Program-made: the position numbers and the translations under genes
The notes under the pieces: model-generated
Databases searched by the model: none
Seen by the model: the letters and a program-made list of their open reading frames with translations, nothing else
What the model was told of the DNA's origin: nothing
Assembly: GCF_000576635.1 (NCBI RefSeq)
Contig: NZ_AVFL01000011.1
Span: forward strand, 124,001 to 188,000
Reading direction: 5' to 3'
Origin: Skermanella stibiiresistens SB22
GTDB taxonomy: Bacteria; Pseudomonadota; Alphaproteobacteria; Azospirillales; Azospirillaceae
DNA length: 64,000 bases
Shown here: piece after piece, positions 60,929-64,000 of the stretch
How the letters are laid out: each line of letters begins with the position of its first letter
Position numbering within the stretch: the first letter of the stretch is position 1

Positions 60929-62338
60929 TTAAAGCGGCTGGGCGACGGCCCGGTCGAGGACTTGGGTCCCCTGTGCCGATACCGCCCGCGCGGATGTTTC
61001 CTCGCTGGCTTTTCCGGCCAAGAGCGCGTCGAACACCTCCGAGTGCCGGCGGGCGCATTCCCGCCGATCGATCGGACGCTTGATGCGGGCGCGGAGCCGG
61101 TCCCACAGGTCGGGAGTGCGCAGCACGTCGGTCAGGCGGTCGACCAGATCCTCGACGCTGGCATTGCGGAAGTGCAAGCCATCGACGTTGTGGGTGACCT
61201 TCTCGGCCATGCCGCCGATGTTGCTGGCGATGATCGGGCGGCCGTGTAGGAAAGCCTCCTGGATCACGACCGGAGAGTTCTCCCACCAGATCGACGGGAT
61301 GATCAGCCAGTCGACGTCCTTCATCAGGCTGGGCAGCTCCGACGACCGGTAGCTGCCATAGAAGCGGACGCGGTTGCCGGCCTTCTCGGTCAACTCGTTG
61401 AACTTCTTCTGGAAGGCCTCGGGCTGGCGCTCCAGGTTGCCGCCGAAGATCATCAGGGCGCTGTCGTCGCCCCAGTCCTTCTCCGACACGCGCGAGACCG
61501 CCTCGACCAGCACGTGCAGGCCCTTGAACTCGGTCACCTGGCCGAAGAAGCCGAAGCGGTTGCGGCGGCCGGCCTTGGGCAGCGGGCGTGGCGGCACGAT
61601 GTCCTCGACGGTCAGTCCGTTCTCGATCATGCGGAACTTCTCGCGCGGCAGGCCCCATTCGACATAGCGGTCGATCAGGAACTCGCTCGGGCTGATATAG
61701 TAGTCCGCCATCTCCAGGAAGGTCTTGAGGAAGGCCTCGCGCTTGAAGAACTGGCTTTCCGGAATGTGCGGAAAGCAATTGGTGCATTCCGCCGGCGACG
61801 ACTTGTAGCACAGCGTGTTGCGGCTGGTCTTTACCATCTGCCCATGGTGGTGGCAGATCGACAGATACTCGTGGAAGGTCACCACGATCGGCACGCGCGG
61901 CAGCGCCTGCTTCAGCGCGAAGATGGTCTCGACCCCCAATCCCAGGAAGTGGTGGAAGTTGATCACATCCGGCTGCAGGTCGACCACATAGCGGACGAAA
62001 TCCTGGCGCAGCCCCGGCAGGTTCTTGTTTGAGCAGCGGAAGTGGTCGTAGTCGTTGGCGTAGTAGAGGATCTCGCGCTCCTTCTGGCGAAGGCTCATCA
62101 GGGCGCTGTCCTTGTGCCGGTTGACCGGCGGGCCGACCCGGGCGAGATAGAAGCTTTCCCAGCCCGGCAGGTCGTGGATGCCGTTGAACAGGTTGTAGGA
62201 CGCCACCTCGGCTCCGCCCAGCGAGAAGGTCGGGTGGCCGTGGCTGATGATCAGGACGCGCTTGTCCCTTGCGGTGGAGCCCTTCGGAGCGGGTTCCTTT
62301 TTCGCGACGTCCTTCTTCGCGAGTTCCTTGCCGGTCAT
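60929..62338 (-). CDS. Glycosyltransferase family 4 (GT-B)
   Basis: 469 aa. After a basic, disordered lead (KELAKKDVAKKEPAPKG) comes VLIISHGHPTFSLGGAEVASYNL, a GT-B acceptor domain, then NRFGFFGQVTEFKGLHVLVEAV and the donor-binding region IIPSIWWENSPVVIQEAFLHGRPIIASNIGGMAEKV with the E-x7-E type signature of GT4. An insert with several Cys and His (ICHHHGQMVKTSRNTLCY, ECTNCFPH) may bind metal, as in other members with CxxC inserts. The ATG overlaps the stop of the GT2 gene (ATGA). Confidence 0.92.
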   Translation of the reverse strand: MTGKELAKKDVAKKEPAPKGSTARDKRVLIISHGHPTFSLGGAEVASYNLFNGIHDLPGWESFYLARVGPPVNRHKDSALMSLRQKEREILYYANDYDHFRCSNKNLPGLRQDFVRYVVDLQPDVINFHHFLGLGVETIFALKQALPRVPIVVTFHEYLSICHHHGQMVKTSRNTLCYKSSPAECTNCFPHIPESQFFKREAFLKTFLEMADYYISPSEFLIDRYVEWGLPREKFRMIENGLTVEDIVPPRPLPKAGRRNRFGFFGQVTEFKGLHVLVEAVSRVSEKDWGDDSALMIFGGNLERQPEAFQKKFNELTEKAGNRVRFYGSYRSSELPSLMKDVDWLIIPSIWWENSPVVIQEAFLHGRPIIASNIGGMAEKVTHNVDGLHFRNASVEDLVDRLTDVLRTPDLWDRLRARIKRPIDRRECARRHSEVFDALLAGKASEETSARAVSAQGTQVLDRAVAQPL

Positions 62339-64000
62339 CGGTCAACGCTCCCCTGGGCTTGAGTGGCGGTGGAGTGGGAGGAAACGAGGCGGGGCCACTT
62401 GCGCTCGAAGCCCCAGCGATCGACCAGCCCACCGGTCTGGAGCCAGTATTCCTGGGCCTGCTCGCGCGGGGTCTCGTCCAGGGCGATCAGTTCCACCGTC
62501 GGCAGCCACAGGCAGACATGTCCGGCGGCCCGCAGCTTCAGGCAGAAGTCGACGCTCTTGAAGTCGGAGCCGACGAAGTCGCGGCTGAACCCGCCGGTCT
62601 CCAGATAGAGGGCTTTCGGAATCAGCGCGCAATCGGTGGTCGCCGCCTGGACGGTCGCGATCTCGCGGCCCCTCAGCCAGTCGCGCGAATAGCCCGCGTA
62701 TTGCGACACCGTCGCCTCCGAGCTGATCCGCTGGATGCCGGCGAACCGGATCGAGTAGTCCTCGTACAGCAGCGTCGGGCTGACCATGCCGGGCTTGCCG
62801 CAGGTCTTGTAGGCCCATTCCAGCTTCGACAGCCAGCCGGCCGAGGTGGGCAGGACGGACGGCGACAGCAGCAGCAGCATATCCGAGCTGGCGTGACGCA
62901 CACCGGCGTCCATCGCCTGGAAGGCGTCGTGGGCGTGCGGGCAGGGGATCAGTTTGATCGACAGGTCGTAGAACTCGGCGAACCGGCGGAGCGAGGGCGC
63001 CAGCCGCTCGTGGGCCGAGGCGCCGGCGGCGATCACGATCTCCACCCCGTCGAAATCGCGGTCGACCGCCAGCTTCGCCAGCGTCACGTCGATGTCGTCG
63101 CGGGCGTCCGCCACCGGGATCACGACCGACAGGCGCGGCGCCGTCAGCGGCGCTCCCATCACATAGGACTGGACGTTGATCTCCGACGCGACCGGCAGGC
63201 GTCCGGCGGCTTGGACCAGCGGGCCGATGTGGCGGGAGACGATGGTCTCGGCGGCCGGGTCGTTCAGATTGATGGTGGACAGCAGGCGGCGGAGCGCGGG
63301 GGCTCCCGCCTTCGAGGTCGGCACCGGGATGAAGGCGCAAACGTCGTCGGTCAGCGACAGTTCGAGATAGCGTTCAGACTGGTCGGCCGACGCGGCGGGT
63401 TCCGGGACGAAGGCGAGGAAACCGTGGGAGTCCTGTCCAGGCGTGATCTTACCGGCGAACAGCCCGTCCTTGGCGAAGGCCTCGCTGACGTCGCGGCGGC
63501 TGGTCCTGCACCAATCCTGGTCGATCCGGGCCGAGACGCCGATGCCTTTCAGCATGATCGACATGACGTGGTGGTCGGGGTCGAGCACCCAGCCTGTCAC
63601 CAGGGTGCCGGCGCCGGGCACCCGGACGGCGGTGTCCAGGCCGACGCGGACCGGCAGTTCCAGACGGCTGACCGTCTCGAAGCCCTCGTACTGGGCGTTC
63701 GACAGCCGCTTCAGGGTCCGTAGGACGGCGGGCTCGCCGGTCAGGGTCGGCAGCATGGCGCGCAAGTGGGGCACCGCGCTCTGGTCGTTCAGAAGCGTGC
63801 GATTTTCGAAGATCTCGAGATAGCACCAGCCCTTGGCGGCCTTGTAGTAGATCCGGCGGATCGCCGGCAGGTCGACCGTGTCGGCGCCATGCATGACGCC
63901 CAGCACGCCGCGCGCGGTGGAGGGCAGGTCGGACCGCTCGAAGCTGCCGATGGTGCCTTGGAAGGTGGCGCAGCCATCCGTCTCGATGATCAGGTCGCGC
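62335..64000 (-). CDS. Glycosyltransferase family 2 protein, 5' end beyond the window
   Basis: At least 554 aa; the frame stays open to the right edge (RDLIIETDGCATFQGTIGSF lies upstream of the first candidate start at 63906), so the true start is outside. Central beta domain (VPGAGTLVTGWVLDPDHHVM, with SHGFLAFVPEP) resembles the 'GW' domain of the protein at 58881. The GT-A domain follows: RLSVVIPVADARDDIDVTLA, VEIVIAAGASAHE and a late CALIPKALYLETGGFSRDFVG plus DFCLKLRAAGHVCLWLP, typical of GT2. It probably elongates a surface or secreted glycan. Confidence 0.88.
   Translation of the reverse strand, partial: RDLIIETDGCATFQGTIGSFERSDLPSTARGVLGVMHGADTVDLPAIRRIYYKAAKGWCYLEIFENRTLLNDQSAVPHLRAMLPTLTGEPAVLRTLKRLSNAQYEGFETVSRLELPVRVGLDTAVRVPGAGTLVTGWVLDPDHHVMSIMLKGIGVSARIDQDWCRTSRRDVSEAFAKDGLFAGKITPGQDSHGFLAFVPEPAASADQSERYLELSLTDDVCAFIPVPTSKAGAPALRRLLSTINLNDPAAETIVSRHIGPLVQAAGRLPVASEINVQSYVMGAPLTAPRLSVVIPVADARDDIDVTLAKLAVDRDFDGVEIVIAAGASAHERLAPSLRRFAEFYDLSIKLIPCPHAHDAFQAMDAGVRHASSDMLLLLSPSVLPTSAGWLSKLEWAYKTCGKPGMVSPTLLYEDYSIRFAGIQRISSEATVSQYAGYSRDWLRGREIATVQAATTDCALIPKALYLETGGFSRDFVGSDFKSVDFCLKLRAAGHVCLWLPTVELIALDETPREQAQEYWLQTGGLVDRWGFERKWPRLVSSHSTATQAQGSVDR

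Noticed and set aside
62335-63906. Taking 63906 as the start of the GT2 gene
   Set aside because: The same frame is open, with sensible protein sequence, to the end of the window, so the gene is 5'-truncated by the window edge.

Overview
The window is GC-rich (about two thirds G+C by eye), densely coded on both strands, and looks like an alphaproteobacterial chromosome. Supporting marks are a phosphatidylcholine synthase, a carboxylate di-iron Coq7 hydroxylase (ubiquinone), a PhoX phosphatase with a Tat signal, a UdgX-type uracil-DNA glycosylase, and PspA/DUF350/DUF2491 genes. Rhodospirillales such as Azospirillum or Skermanella fit best, but this is inferred from gene content, not from a marker such as rRNA. 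No rRNA, CRISPR array, integrase, transposase or prophage module was seen; one tRNA (Leu, CAA) is present.

Layout. 0-7 kb: surE, a TetR regulator, a predicted envelope-stress operon (DUF2491, DUF350, PspA-like), and small secreted or stress-type proteins. 7-16 kb: single-domain response regulator, AI-2E-family permease with an extra C-terminal domain, gamma-glutamyltransferase, an RhlE-type helicase with a stand-alone Lrp ligand-binding domain, two hydrolases and a lipoprotein. 16-23.5 kb: a LivH-like permease carrying a lipoprotein-like N-terminal extension, Nudix, gluQ, an esterase, HNH, a REP-like palindrome, dsbB-coq7, a DedA-like protein and tRNA-Leu. 23.7-33.2 kb: phoX, then a carbohydrate or sugar-acid uptake and catabolism cluster (2-hydroxyacid dehydrogenase, RraA-family protein, ABC importer, enolase-superfamily dehydratase).

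33.2-49.3 kb is the centrepiece: a minus-strand catecholate siderophore locus. It reads, in transcription order, ECF sigma factor, TonB receptor, FecBCD-type ABC importer, entC, entE, entB, a single-module NRPS, a methyltransferase, a ferric-siderophore reductase and entA. Most genes overlap by a few bases, and two Fur-box-like palindromes lie upstream of the sigma gene and the receptor gene. The NRPS resembles EntF in architecture, but its adenylation pocket carries two acidic residues and does not match the serine code. The product is therefore probably a 2,3-dihydroxybenzoyl conjugate of a basic amino acid (lysine-like), not enterobactin.

49.4-64 kb: a radical-SAM/HhH protein next to a DUF4130-UdgX fusion (probable DNA repair or modification pair), pcs, a subtilisin-like protease without an export signal, a lipoprotein, a pentonate-type IlvD/Edd dehydratase, and a degenerate EAL-like protein preceded by a 14-codon upstream ORF. 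A surface-polysaccharide cluster follows (membrane-anchored protein, pyruvyltransferase-like protein, GT4), ending in a GT2 gene that runs off the right edge.
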